This document shows, one piece after another, positions 11,961-24,307 of a stretch of 64,000 bases of DNA (its first letter is position 1; each line of letters begins with the position of its first letter). The stretch comes from Heterodera schachtii (lineage: Eukaryota; Nematoda; Chromadorea; Rhabditida; Heteroderidae), in the NCBI GenBank assembly GCA_023374025.1, contig SIJG01000077.1, positions 440,565 through 504,564 of the forward strand, read 5' to 3'. A program made the position numbers and the translations under genes. Below the pieces are notes generated by a model. It was given only the letters and a program-made list of their open reading frames with translations, was not told the origin of the DNA and did no database searches.

Positions 11961-12752
11961 AAATTTAAAGAATTTTTTTTTAAATAAATAGACTTTTTAC
12001 GGCGCATTTTTCAACAAAATTTTGGGGAACAAGGGGGGGGGGGGGGGTCCGGCGGTGCCGATAGGCGCCGCCAGGGAAAATTTAAAAATTTGTATGTGAT
12101 TTGTTAACAGATTTACTCCAAAAAATGACAAAGTTTTGCGTTTTTGATTTTTTTTAATTCACTTATTATTGGAGCTCGACCTTTTGAAAAAAGCCTGTAC
12201 CTGTACCTGTATTTCGCGATTGGCCTGTACCTATTTTTTCTAGAGTTGTACTGGACCGGGAATTCCCGCCCTGGTCCCGGTTATTTCTTTTCTTTAATTA
12301 GAAAAAACAAAAACATTGGCATGTCATTTCATTCGGAATCCCACGGACACCTGGGGACCTTCCTTTGTTAGGGTAATTTCCAGCAATTATCAAATGGCTT
12401 AATGCTATATTATTCAAGTTATTTTTATTTTAAATTAAATTCATTTGAAAAATAAAACTTTGAAAACCGAAAACGAAACGTAAAAATTTTGGCGGACGAG
12501 AACGAAACACGAAAAACGTACGAAACGAAAAGAAAAACCGAGTTTTTTAAACTTATTTCATTCATAATTATAAGCATAATTCATAACTTAATAATGACCA
12601 TGTTGAATTTACACAAAAATTGACAAATAATTTAAAAAAGTAATTTATAAAAGGAAAAACGAAATAAAATGAACAATGGGCTGGGAATTTGGGACACAGG
12701 CTTTTTTTCTGCTAAATCTAAGAATTGAAATTTTGGTCATTTTATATCCTTC

Positions 12753-13662
12753 NNNNNNNNNNNNNNNNNNNNNNNNNNNNNNNNNNNNNNNNNNNNNNNN
12801 NNNNNNNNNNNNNNNNNNNNNNNNNNNNNNNNNNNNNNNNNNNNNNNNNNNNNNNNNNNNNNNNNNNNNNNNNNNNNNNNNNNNNNNNNNNNNNNNNNNN
12901 NNNNNNNNNNNNNNNNNNNNNNNNNNNNNNNNNNNNNNNNNNNNNNNNNNNNNNNNNNNNNNNNNNNNNNNNNNNNNNNNNNNNNNNNNNNNNNNNNNNN
13001 NNNNNNNNNNNNNNNNNNNNNNNNNNNNNNNNNNNNNNNNNNNNNNNNNNNNNNNNNNNNNNNNNNNNNNNNNNNNNNNNNNNNNNNNNNNNNNNNNNNN
13101 NNNNNNNNNNNNNNNNNNNNNNNNNNNNNNNNNNNNNNNNNNNNNNNNNNNNNNNNNNNNNNNNNNNNNNNNNNNNNNNNNNNNNNNNNNNNNNNNNNNN
13201 NNNNNNNNNNNNNNNNNNNNNNNNNNNNNNNNNNNNNNNNNNNNNNNNNNNNNNNNNNNNNNNNNNNNNNNNNNNNNNNNNNNNNNNNNNNNNNNNNNNN
13301 NNNNNNNNNNNNNNNNNNNNNNNNNNNNNNNNNNNNNNNNNNNNNNNNNNNNNNNNNNNNNNNNNNNNNNNNNNNNNNNNNNNNNNNNNNNNNNNNNNNN
13401 NNNNNNNNNNNNNNNNNNNNNNNNNNNNNNNNNNNNNNNNNNNNNNNNNNNNNNNNNNNNNNNNNNNNNNNNNNNNNNNNNNNNNNNNNNNNNNNNNNNN
13501 NNNNNNNNNNNNNNNNNNNNNNNNNNNNNNNNNNNNNNNNNNNNNNNNNNNNNNNNNNNNNNNNNNNNNNNNNNNNNNNNNNNNNNNNNNNNNNNNNNNN
13601 NNNNNNNNNNNNNNNNNNNNNNNNNNNNNNNNNNNNNNNNNNNNNNNNNNNNNNNNNNNNNN
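12753..13662. other. Assembly gap (910 N)
   Basis: All bases are N. The missing C-terminal exons of the chemoreceptor gene at 14.6-17.1 kb could lie here. Confidence 0.99.
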
Positions 13663-13792
13663 AAATGATATACCATTGGACAGAGCAAGGTCGACTTCTA
13701 TTGTGAATTTTTAATTTTAGCGGTGCATTTTGCTTTCTTCAAGAGTTACAGGGCCTCAAAAAACGAAATTTTTTGCTGTGTTTTCACTTAAA

Positions 13793-13848
13793 TTGGTGGC
13801 TCAGTTGGTTAAATTCTTAATTTTTGGGGTCCGGGTTCGAATCGAACG
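13793..13848 (+). other. tRNA-like sequence (A and B boxes)
   Basis: TGGCTCAGTTGG (A box) and GGGTTCGAATC (B box) are spaced as in a tRNA, but I cannot fold a full cloverleaf or assign an anticodon. Probably a tRNA-derived relic. Confidence 0.45.
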
Positions 13849-13984
13849 TAAAATTAAATAAATTTAATTAAATTTTTAACAAATTAAAGATTTAAAAAAT
13901 AGATTTTTAAATATGAAAAATGCATTAAAATTATTTATTTTTTTAAAATAAATGTAATCTGTCATTGTTCAGTGAAGAAATTAT

Positions 13985-14512
13985 TAGGGACTCCATTTTT
14001 AGGCACAAAAAATCGCGAAATAGGCACCTAAAAACGCAGAAAAAAACCGCAAAATAGGCACTAAATAGCACAAAAATCCTCAAATAGGTAAATAAAATTT
14101 TTTATTAAAACATTTTACGTAGCAAAACACATAAAAATTTTCAATTGTAAATGAATTATAAAATATTTTAAAGTTTTTTTCGAAAAGAGAAATTTTTAAA
14201 CAAAAATTTTTATTTAGAAAAAAATATTAAATTTTGTGGATCAATTTTTGGGAAAAATTTTCAATTCTTAGGAGTGTTTTTTCTGAAAATTTTTTTGGAC
14301 CATTTCTTATCTTTATTGCATTTTGTTAAGGATTTTTTCAAAAACCCTAAAATAGGCACATTAGGCACAAAAACCCCGAAATAGGCAAAAATAGGGATTA
14401 TAAAAGTCATAGTTGACACCCCAAACCAAGCGGAAAAATGCGTTATTCGTCCTTATCTGTGCGTATTAAGTGCCCAGAAATTTTAGGCATTTTGCCTAAA
14501 ATGGAGTCCCTA
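13985..14512. mobile_element. MITE with TAGGGACTCCATTTT ends
   Basis: Left end TAGGGACTCCATTTTTAGGC; right end is its inverse, GCCTAAAATGGAGTCCCTA. Flanks GAAATTAT and GTTATTAT match at six of eight positions. The interior has repeated AAATAGGCAC units and no ORF. It lies just downstream of the last recognisable chemoreceptor exon. Confidence 0.7.
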
Positions 14513-14626
14513 GTTATTATGATTATAAGACTGAAGTCCTCTCTCATTTTTAACTGATATTTTTTTTATCAAAAATTTGTCCTGTAAAAGGCGCTCTGAA
14601 CAGTTTTTCCAAGTCTGTTTGCTTAC

Positions 14627-17114
14627 CGTTTGCGACTACGTATGTGCATCTTCCGGTTTTGCATTATGATGGCAATGTCGGCCATCGCTGTGAACACAAC
14701 AAGTGCGAGCAGTGCATAGTCCATCGTGATCACAATGTCGTTGTTATAGCGTGAAATCATCGAATAGTACACTTGCGGTTGGTCAAATTTCTTGACGTCT
14801 GCCAATGTGCTGAGAATCATCCAAACGGAGAACAAAGCACCCAATGACCACTTAAAATTAAAAATGAAAAACAAAATTTAAAAAAGATTATTCCGCCGAT
14901 CGGGGAGTCGGATCAAAAATATACATAAAAAGGCGTGTTGCGACTTTTGCGCCTCGACACTTGCGCCGTCAATCGCCAATGAAAAATTTAAAATTTTTTT
15001 CAAAATAGAATTTGTAAGGAAAAAACCCTAGAAAATTTTTTCTTAGAAAACTCTAAGAAAATAATTCGTCCTTCAATTTTGAAAAAATCGCTGGAAAATG
15101 ACTTACAATAATTGCGCACAATTTGATGCCAAAATGTGTGCCCTCCGTTTCGTAAGTTCGCGCGCGGAGTGTGGCCCATGCGCGTTCCGTCATAATGGCA
15201 AAGTGCAGAAGTGGATAAATGAGCACTTGCTGATAAGTGGGCAGACGGAGCAGCATGGACAGCCACAGGGGCACGAAAAGCGCTTCGCACCCGCCCAGGA
15301 AGCTAAATGCGGAATCAAATACCTGATCATTCTTTATCCCGGGGATAAACGGGCATATCGATTGTCAAATTATTGGACTGCGGACAATACGTGAATTGTC
15401 TGATCATTAAACCCGGGAGCAACGATGGAATATCGGTTATAAAATTAATGATTACTGATTACTAGAGCCCGGTAAAAAATAATTTACGGGAGCGGGAGCC
15501 GGGAGCGGGAGTCCGAAGTCTTACGGGAGCGGGAGCGGGAATCCCGTAAAACTCCCGCTCCCGTAAAAATCCCGTCCATTTTGAACGGGAGTCCCGGGCG
15601 GGAGCGCGAGTAATTCGAAAATTTATTAAAAAACCACAAAAATATTTTTAATGCACAAATTTGAAGGACAATCCTTTTATTAAAGAAAAAATAGACAGAA
15701 AATTTAGTAAGCAGAAATTTGAAATTAAAAAATCATATTTTGGGTCGAAAATCAGAAATTTTTTCAAATTGCTTCAAATAAAATTTTTTAATAATTTATT
15801 TGTACCTTTATAGCAACTTTTTGCGGCGTATTTTTTGAAAAAACTTTTTGGTGACCAGGGTGGAAGAGGGAGGCCGGCGGTGCCGATAGGCGCCGCAGGG
15901 AAAAAAAAATTGAATTTTGAAAACAATACATTGTCAGATTATGTCCAAAAATAGCCAATTTTTGAAAATTGAGGCATTTTTTAAGAAAATTAAGGATTTT
16001 AAAGGTCCGGCGGTGCCGATAGGCGGCGCCGGGAAAATTTTTTGAAATTTTGGCTATATATTTAACAGATTTTCAATGAAAAATCGTTATTTTTACCAAA
16101 ATCTCAATTCTTAACAGTGCATTTTTACTCCCGTATTTGGGTCAAAATTTACGGGAGCGGGAGTTCGATATCTTCCGGGAGCGGGAGCGGGAATCCCTAA
16201 AACTCCCGCTCCCGCAAAAATCCCGTTGGGCAAAAAAGTACGGGAGTCGGGAGCGGGACTCCCGTAAACTCCCGCGGGACTCCCGCTCCCGCCGGGCTCT
16301 ACTGATTACCAGGTTGAAGTAAATTTTGATTGCCCGATCATAAATTAAGGCAAAATGGCAAATTTGGATTGTTAATTAATTTTGGTGCCGAGGCAGAGAA
16401 TTTGGTTGTCTGATTTAAAGCCTGATCAGTTGATCACTTGTAGAAAATAAAAATGTTCTTTCTTATTTTTTATTTATTTTTTCACTTTTTATCCACCGCC
16501 GTTTCTGTCCCATCATTGCTATTATTGCTACTGTCGCTGCTGCTGTTATACGGCTGCTGAACAAATTGGGCAACTGGCCAGAACAGGTAAAATGCCTGAG
16601 CATTTTGATGGCAAAAAATACATACAAATAAATTTCACACCATTTACCAATGATCGGCCAGCCATTCCGATCAGTGCCAAGGTGTACAGAATGTACAGGC
16701 ACAGCCCACTGGCAATCAGAAGCTGAATAAAGATTTTTGAAAACCTATTCACAAAAAATGATAAAAAAAATAAATAAAAATTCTGAAAATTAAATTTTCA
16801 TTTTAAAACAATTTACTCAAGTAAAATTAAATTTTTTTTTTTTGCAAAAAACAGGAAAATTAATATGATATAGATCAGCAGTTATTAATGGTGTTATTTG
16901 AATTGTAAATATAAATTTAAAATTATTTTGGGCTCACAATTAAATTGCTGTGAAAACTGAAGCGCGATCGATGCCATTGTCGAATCAATGCCGCAACACT
17001 GATCAGAATGGCAATGCCGAGGATGCAATGGACGCATCGGAAGATGTTGCCCCACGAGTCCAAAATAATTGTCGCTGTTTCATTGCATAAATCGGCAACG
17101 GAATATTGTGGCAT
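14627..17114 (-). CDS. Nematode 7TM chemoreceptor, Sra/Srab-like, 3' end missing
   Basis: Five exons join in phase: 16938-17114 (ATG start), 16648-16722, 16486-16595, 15107-15302 and 14627-14850. The N-terminus MPQYSVADLCNETATIILDS is followed by a membrane segment (CILGIAILISVAALI) and the FSFHSNLI motif. Later come LLIASGLCLYILYTLALIGM, LFVPLWLSMLLRLP, HFAIMTERAWATLRARTYE (the conserved 'ER' loop after TM3 in Sra/Srab proteins, by recall), GALFSVWMIL and ALLALVVFTAMADIAIIM. About five of seven membrane segments are present. Exon 14627-14850 ends in phase 2 at GTAAGC; TM6-TM7 are not found before the MITE at 14512 or the N gap. The intron 15303-16485 holds an 839-bp hAT MITE. Expected role is a chemosensory receptor at the plasma membrane of sensory neurons. 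A low-complexity Ser/Asn loop (YNSSSDSSNNSNDG) sits in exon 3. Confidence 0.7.
15463..16301. mobile_element. hAT MITE, TSD CTGATTAC
   Basis: TAGAGCCCGG at the left and CCGGGCTCTA at the right, flanked by exact 8-bp duplications CTGATTAC (15455-15462 and 16302-16309). Subterminal arrays are GGGAGCGGGAG repeats; two GC hairpin modules sit inside (15871-15900, 16005-16033). Same termini as the hAT transposon at 8571-11548. Inserted in a chemoreceptor intron. Confidence 0.95.
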
Positions 17115-17144
17115 TTTTTGAAATGTTTTAACCTTCCTTTGTAT

Positions 17145-18174
17145 TAGGGTTCGAGCCCCGCCCCCGCCCCCGTCCCCGGGGACGGGACAGGTTTTTGGGG
17201 CTCACCCCCGTCCCCGTCCCCGTGATTCAGACCCCCGCATCCCCCGCCCCCGCGACCTTCACCCCCGCGGGGGCGCGGGGGTGAAAAATACACCCCTGAG
17301 AATGACACATTCGTGGATAAAAGGCAAAAAATTTATATAATTTTGAATTTTTTTCATCCATTTGACAAATTTTATGAAATAAAGTGAATTTTATTTTCAT
17401 TTTTAAATATATTTGTGGATTAGTGGTTAGTGCTTCAACATTAACAGTCCTTTTTGTTATGAGTTCGACACCGGCTGACGTTTTCTTTTAATTTTATTTT
17501 TTTCCCAATTAATACAGGGTTTTTCTTTATGTTCTTATTTCTAAGAAATATTCTAATTTGTGGTAATGCATTATTTTCAACGAAAAGAGGAAAATTTCTG
17601 AAAAATTTGACTAATTTCTAGCAAAATTCACATATCTTTAAAGAAAAATTTTCCCGGCGGCGCCTACCGGCACCGCCGGACCTCTCTCATCACAAATTCA
17701 CCAAGTTTTTTGGAAAAATGTGCCGCAAAAAATGTTAAAAATCTGATTTAGTGATCCCGAATGCACTGAATTTTACGATTGCTTATTTCTTCCCCAAAAA
17801 AACGAATAAATTGTAAAAATATTTGAAGCAATTTTGCAACCCTGGATTAATAGACAAAAATACCCATAAAAATTGACTATTTTTGGCATATTTGTAATCC
17901 CTAAATTTGGTCATTTTTTAGACAAAATCTGTGCAATTATACCAAAAAGAATTAAATCGAGGCGATATATCGAATAAAGGAATGTGGAGCCAAACACATT
18001 ATTCAAAACAAATTAATTTTTTTGAAATTTTTTGGAGCTAATTAAACGCAAACCCCCGCCCCCGTCCCCGGGGGCGAGTCATTTGGTCACCCCCGTCCCC
18101 GCCCCCGCGACTCTGACCCCCGCAAACCCCCGCCCCCGTGAAAAGCCACCCCCGCCCACGGGGCTCGAACCCTA
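17145..18174. mobile_element. hAT-like MITE with CCCCCGCCCC arrays, TSD CTTTGTAT
   Basis: Ends TAGGGTTCGAGCCCCG and CGGGGCTCGAACCCTA. Exact 8-bp duplications CTTTGTAT at 17137-17144 and 18175-18182. The C-rich arrays just inside each end are inverted copies. The interior holds a tRNA-like block (17410-17475: TGGATTAGTGG and GAGTTCGACACC) and a GC hairpin module (17652-17682). No transposase. It sits just upstream of the chemoreceptor start codon. Confidence 0.95.
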
Positions 18175-18182
18175 CTTTGTAT

Positions 18183-20433
18183 CATTTGTAATTCCAAATT
18201 ATTTTTCGAGTACTCGAATTACGGTTTTCACCGAAACAATTAGACAAAAAATTATCTTTAAATGAAAAGAAAAACTGTTTAAGCAATTTTTGATAATTAA
18301 AGTGTAAAACTAAAGTTAATTAAAGTGAAAAACTGAACGAGCATATGGTAATTAAATGGGGCATTTTGTCGGTTTCCCAGGCAATGAAGCATTAAATTTA
18401 ATATTTAATTAATGATAATTTCGTTTTAATTAAAATGACCAAATTCACCTGTCACTTTCTTTTAAATAATCTTTTTTTTTTAAATGATTTGTCACTTTCT
18501 AGTAAAAAGTCCACTTTCGCGAAAAAATTGCCATCATTTTCACAGAAGCAATGAAATTCATAATTTTCGGAATTATCGGTATCGTTAATATATTGTATTA
18601 TGAAATTCGCAATAATTAACTTCAAAAATTAATTGGATTGAAGGAAAACATTTTTGTAAATTTGAAAAGTTACCGAAATATTACGAAAACAGATCATGAT
18701 GGGTTTTACCATATTTTTGAAAAAGGGACCCCAACATGGCAAAAAATAGTTGTTTTTGGCTAAAAACAGCTACAAATTCCTGCAAAATACACCTTCTAAA
18801 AGTTTTGCCGGCAGGTCGCTAGCTCGTTCCAACTGTTGGCCATTAAATGCCGTCACATTCAGTATCATAGTTAACGAAATAGCCAATGCCCAATGCTTGC
18901 CAGCTGCACAATTACTATGTCGGCAACAGCATGGCATGCTCGAGGGCGGTCGGCACGTTATCATCTGGATTAATTACTAAAATATTAATTATTATTTTAT
19001 TTTCAATTTCTTTTAAACCATTATAAAAATTAAACATATAATTAATAATAATCATGATTACCGGCTGGGCTCACGTTCAAAGTACGGGCTCAAATACAAA
19101 TTTACTTCAAAAATTTTAACATGTGCAATGTAACTTAGTTGCATTAACTGATCATCATCGAATTCGCTATCAATCGTTTCAGATACTATACCGGGATATT
19201 TTCTACTATTAATTTAACAAATTAATGGATTACTGCTTCAGATAGGACACACTAACCGAATTAAACGGAATAATTAGATGAATTATCAAAATGGGAGAAT
19301 TAAATGTTTTTTTAGAAGTTCTACATTAGATAAAAACATGGATAAAAAGAATTATTTATAAAAAAGATTCTGTTGTCTGATACATTTTAAATTCAAATTT
19401 TATTCCATTGTTCAGCTCTCTTTTTGAGGTCATAATTTTGCCGTTTTTTAAATTATAAATTTCTTTAATTTATTCATCGCTCTTTTTGAGGTCATAATTT
19501 TGCCATTAATTTATTAGAGTTGACCTAAAAAACTGAATGGATTTATTTATTCTCTGCTACTTTTATTTTCCTTTCCTTTTCTTTATATATAAAATAATAT
19601 TTTTATTTAATTTCAATAAGTTTTATTAAGTTTTTAGGTTTCGGATTGGCCGAGCTTGTTTTCCATGTATGGATAATAATTTGTCCTTTTTTTTTATTAT
19701 TTTGCACATAAATTTTTTGAATTTATTTAAATTTTTATTGATTTCTTTGGTACAAATCAGAATTTAAATCTTTGGTCTGAAAGTAGGTGATTAATTTTCC
19801 AACAATCTCAGAAATTTTCAGTATTTTTCAAAACCCTAGGTAGGTGGGGTAGACGTGCCGATAAAATTTTAATGAAATTTGTTGACAGGATTTATCCCAG
19901 AATTCACCAAACTTTGAGCTTATGAGTCTATTTATTAAAAAAAATGATTTTACCTAAAAGAAAAAATCAAAATATATTTAATTATTGCAGGAAAAGAATA
20001 AGACCGAGAATCCCGTAAAAATCTAGCAGGAGTACCGGTACCGCCGGGTTCTAATAAAAAGGATGAATTTGAAAATCTGGGAAATTGTTTGCCATAATAT
20101 TTATAATTATTATTTTAAATAACATTCCAGTTACGGAGCAAAATTACGAAAAACCGAAAAAAATCCGTAACCTCATTACGCGAGGTCCAAAAACAACATA
20201 ATTAAGGCAATCTGTGATTGCTCACAACCCTGTCAAGAGTTTTTAAAAATTAATCCTGTAGTTTCAAAAAGGCATAAAAAATGTTTCCGATGATATTTCG
20301 AGGTCGCTACGCATCCATTTTGACTAATTCCGAGCCCCGAAAATAAGAAATGTTAAAAATTTAATGTATTCCTCAACTGATTTCAAAATTGTCAAGATTC
20401 AATTTATAAGCTCCGGTTGGGCCGGTTCAAAAA
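18183..20433. other. AT-rich intergenic region with one weak exon candidate
   Basis: Mostly featureless AT-rich sequence, with the phrase TTTTTGAGGTCATAATTTTG repeated near 19420 and 19480. At 18770-18964 (-) a GC-richer open stretch contains KHWALAISLTMILNVTAF, which could be a lost exon or a small secreted protein; I cannot confirm splice sites. At about 20030-20052 a GCCGGGTTCTA end resembles the right terminus of the TAGAGCCCGG hAT family, without a visible partner. At 20270-20350 there is an arm of the GACATCCATTT foldback family. Confidence 0.4.
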
Positions 20434-23400
20434 ATGTCGCACAATACAACGGAAGCGGAGAGGAGACAAATGGAAAATGAAATGTGTGTGTGTTTTTTTC
20501 ATTGTTTTGTTTGGGCCCGAGTGGACCCGGACCTAGGCCCGGGTCTTGAAAAAGCCGGGCACCCGGCTCTGGACCCGTTCAGGTACCCGACGCATGACGC
20601 ATGTAACCCTAGTTTTTTAAATGAAATTTTAAAATTAATTTTGCCATTTTTTCAGTTTCATTTGTGCCGATTGTTGGCTTTCCATCTTCCATTTGCTGCC
20701 GCCTTCTCAACTTGGCCTTGGCATTGCACTGCTCAGCCACCGATTTGACTGTTTGGTGGACGAGCACTTCAAAATGCGAAAATGGATGTTGGGAGTTATT
20801 GCGATTGGAAACAAAATTGGAGAAAATGGCAAAAAGGAAATGAAACTTAATCAAAGTGCAAATTTTCGGGAATGGAGAATAGTGCCAATTCCGCAAAATC
20901 CGTTGCCGAACAAATTCATCGGATTTCGACACATTCGGATTAGGTAAAATTGGCCGATTGAAATATTTTACGATAAATTTCTACCATTTTTAGGTACATT
21001 GATTCCAATGTGATTGCTTTTCTCCAGCGTTTTCGTTCTTTTTTTGCTTCTCATCGGACAAAGTTGTCAATTAAAACAAATAGTGGCGACAGCCATTTTT
21101 TGGAAAATGTTGTAAAAAACATTTGGCCAATGATCAAACACAAAATTTGTGCCATTGGTTTTTCGTCTCCCGACGAATTTTGCCGTTTTCAACAATTGGT
21201 GCCGTCCATTCTCAGCGACAATTGTTGTTGTTGTCAATCTCTTCGGGCAATGATTTTTTACACTGGCGATTTGCCAAATTTACCCGCTAATGACTGTGCC
21301 AATATGTCGTCTGACCAATCGGTGGTCAAATGGCTGTTCTCGCCTCGTGCAGACGATGCTCCGAAGGTGCTCCGATACAGTTTCAAAATGAATCAGAAAT
21401 GTCCGACAAAAATTGACGAATTTAAAAGGGTGATTATTTAATATTTATTGCTTTAAAATTGCCACAATTATTACTAAATTCGGTAAATATCCATCATAGG
21501 TCCCAGACTCAAAATTGCATAAAAATACTTATTTTGATGACCCATAACATGCGTCGGTTCGACTTAATTCACTGATTTTTAAACTTAACTCATCAAGAGC
21601 TTTCGAATGAAACCAAATTTGTTCAAAAATTTTATTTAAAATGGTTTACGAATGAAATATTCGTGGGATCAAAAGCAAAAATTTATACAATTTTGAATTT
21701 TTAACAATCTTTGACAATTTTTATGAAATAAAGTAAATTTTGCTTTAAATTTGTAAAATATTTGTGGTTTAGTGGTTAGTGCATCACAACTAAGATTATT
21801 TTTTGTTATGAGTTCGACACCTCTTAACGTTTTCATTTATTTTTATCGGATTAATACAGGGTTTCTATTGTTCTTATTTCTAAGAAATGTTCTGATTTAT
21901 GGGTGTATTTTCATCATTTCAAAATTCGTGCGGCGGCACCTATCGGCACCGCCTACCCACCATAAAAAAAATCTATTTTTTCTTAAACCCCGCGGGGGCG
22001 GAATTATCGTGCCCCCATCACCGCCACCGCGACTCTGACCCCCGCCCCCGTGAAAATCCACCCCCGTCCACGTGGTCCGAACCCTAATTTGAACCGATTT
22101 GAAACCGGTTTGAACGCTTTGCCGCGCAGTTTTTTGATGGTGTTGGCGCTTTCAGCACCTAAGAAAACCTATAAAAGTGTTTTTATGCAATTTTGAGTCT
22201 GGGACCTATGATTGATATTTTCCCTAAATTTCTTCCAAGGCATTTGCCAATGCCTTTTCTCGTGCCAATTTCATCGTTTACATTCGCTTTCGCTTCTCTG
22301 TTTGGAGTATTCGGATTCGTATTTCGACCTTTGAATTGTTCAACAATTCAACTGGGGAGCGGTTGACACTAAAACAGATTTATGATGAGTATGTTATTAA
22401 TCTTACATTATTAATAGGGTTATAAATTATATGGATTAAACATATTTTTTCTGCGCATATGCTATGAAGAAAGGGGCTCAAAAATAGCATTTCTGCGTTA
22501 AAATTTTTTGATTTGGTGAAGGTTTTTAGTCCATATAAATCCATATTTTGGGGGTTTTTGGGAATAAATCCATATTTCGCCATTTTTGCGTTTTTAGTCC
22601 ATATTTCGACCATTTTTGGCAAATTTTCATAAGAAAAATGCAAAAAAGCGAAAAATACACCCTTAAAGATCGACTTTTTTGGAAGTTTTTAAAAATACAC
22701 CCTCTAAAAAAAAAGAATTTTTTCGAAATTTCGGAAATTTTTTTTAGTTATTTTGTCCACTTCCGAAAATTTTCTCTGAAAACAGAATGAGGTTATTATA
22801 AAAATTTTGGGTTGTATTTGATTCGCAATTGTGAAGCTAGAATTTAATAAAAATCGGCATTTTTTAAATGTTAAACCCATTTTTTGGCTGTTTTTAGTGT
22901 ATTTTTAAGTTTGTTTTAACAAATATTGAATATAAATACATTTTCGGAATTTTTTATGGTTTAAAAGATATATTTTGGCAGTTTTTAGTCCATATTTTGG
23001 TCCATATTTGGCCATTTTTGAGGTTTTTAGTCCATATTTCGGGCTTTTTTAGTCCATATTTTATGTCCATATTTGGCGTTTTTTAGTCCATATAATTTAT
23101 AACCCTAATTATTAATCATTTGGGTTCGGTGGGATCACAGTTGGCCAAAAAGCCAAACATAAATTTAAACTTCAAAATTTAAATTTAATTTGCAAGTTTT
23201 TCTTCTAATTTTTTTAAATATAATTCAGCCATCCTTTCGTGATTTTTAATATTATTCATTTTTGCTAAAACTTTTGAGAAAATATCTTTAAAAAACATTT
23301 TTGTTTACTAATCCGCTCCCTAGTGATAAGCGTAGCTTTTTGCTGATTCGTTGTCCAATTTCGCGAGATGAGCACAAATGGGCCAAGTGGGAAAAGGAAG

Positions 23401-23977
23401 CGATTGCTTGGCAATTTGATGATCAGTGGAGCCATATTAATTTGTCAGAAAGTGATGAAGATGATACATTTGATCACTACATCAGTACATGGTTGGTACT
23501 AATCGCTAGGGATACGCTTTTTTGGTTTTTCCTATTTTTCCAGAATTCCCAATGACCTGAAAAGCACGAAAAACATTTTTTTTTTCGGTTATTGTTAAGT
23601 TACGCGTTTTATTTTTTAGAACTTAACCTAAAAAAGTTCTCAAAAATCAACTCCAAAATTTATTTTTATTTTTTGACGAGTTAATTTTAAAAATTATGCT
23701 TTTCAATACCGATTTGGCATAATATTTTTGCTTTATGAATATAAATTTGGTTTTACACCCCCCCCCCCCTAAATTCGGAACTTTTTGGCACATATTTTCC
23801 CAATTTTAGCACCTATTTTGGGGGGTTTTAAGAACCTAAAAACTAACTTTTTAGCAGTTTTTAGCAGCTAAAAATATCATCCCTACTAATCACTATTTAC
23901 ATATCTATCCTATCATTTTGTTTTTTTCCATTAGTTTGGTGGACACAACGCCAGGCCCAAGTGGTCAGCAGAAGTGA
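20434..23977 (+). CDS. Cyst-nematode expanded family protein, six exons, 377 aa
   Basis: Exons 20434-20483, 20656-20943, 20994-21429, 22240-22388, 23324-23491 and 23935-23977 all join in phase, giving 1134 nt from ATG to TGA. The protein starts [17 protein letters not shown] and continues [114 protein letters not shown] and ends [10 protein letters not shown]. Block order, length and the GPS-QQK tail match a large family I recall from Globodera and Heterodera genomes, usually annotated as hypothetical or F-box-like; the start resembles an F-box ([10 protein letters not shown]), which would imply substrate recognition, but this is weak. No signal peptide or membrane segment. Introns 3, 4 and 5 each carry a MITE, and intron 1 carries a GGGCCCGAG/CCCGGGT repeat. 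Confidence 0.85.
21482..22223. mobile_element. MITE with GGTAAATATCCATCATAGG ends
   Basis: The left end GGTAAATATCCATCATAGG and right end CCTATGATTGATATTTTCC are near inverses and continue through CCCAGACTCAAAATTGCAT. Flanks CTAAATTC (21474-21481) and CTAAATTT (22224-22231) match at seven of eight. The interior includes a degenerate piece of the C-rich family (21695-22090) with its tRNA-like block and GC hairpin. Inserted in intron 3 of the 20.4-kb gene. Confidence 0.85.
22415..23107. mobile_element. MITE with TAGGGTTATAAATTATATGG ends, TSD ATTATTAA
   Basis: TAGGGTTATAAAT at the left, ATTTATAACCCTA at the right, with exact 8-bp duplications ATTATTAA (22407-22414, 23108-23115). The interior is built of TTTTTAGTCCATATTT phrases. 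A second copy is nested at 44474-45172. In intron 4 of the 20.4-kb gene. Confidence 0.93.
23507..23885. mobile_element. Short MITE with TAGGGAT ends
   Basis: TAGGGATA at the left and ATCCCTA at the right; flanks CTAATCGC (23499-23506) and CTAATCAC (23886-23893) match at seven of eight. A run of Cs lies at about 23757-23769. In intron 5 of the 20.4-kb gene. Confidence 0.75.
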
Positions 23978-24307
23978 ATTGCCGTTGCTTTGTCTTTATT
24001 TGGATGGGCCCAATCTGAGAAAATTTCAATCCGATTTGAAATATTTGCCCTTTTTCAGCCTATTTTCTACTTTCTGTTTTCCCTTTATTTGTTGAATATA
24101 ATAATAATAAATTTAATATTCTTTTTTTAAAAAAAGTGTTTTTGGGGGCCAATTCTATCAAATCTTGGCAAAAAAATTTTCCGGCGGTGCGCCTCTGTAC
24201 GGTTTGTACGGCGCATGGACTCAAAAATCGAATATATATATATTTTTAAAATTAATTGTTAGCCAAAAGCTCATTTAAATTGATTAATAAAATGACACTA
24301 ATTTGTC

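Noticed and set aside
12645..13714. Three long open frames over 12.6-13.7 kb
   Set aside because: They are open only because the gap is N; the few real residues at the ends are not gene-like.
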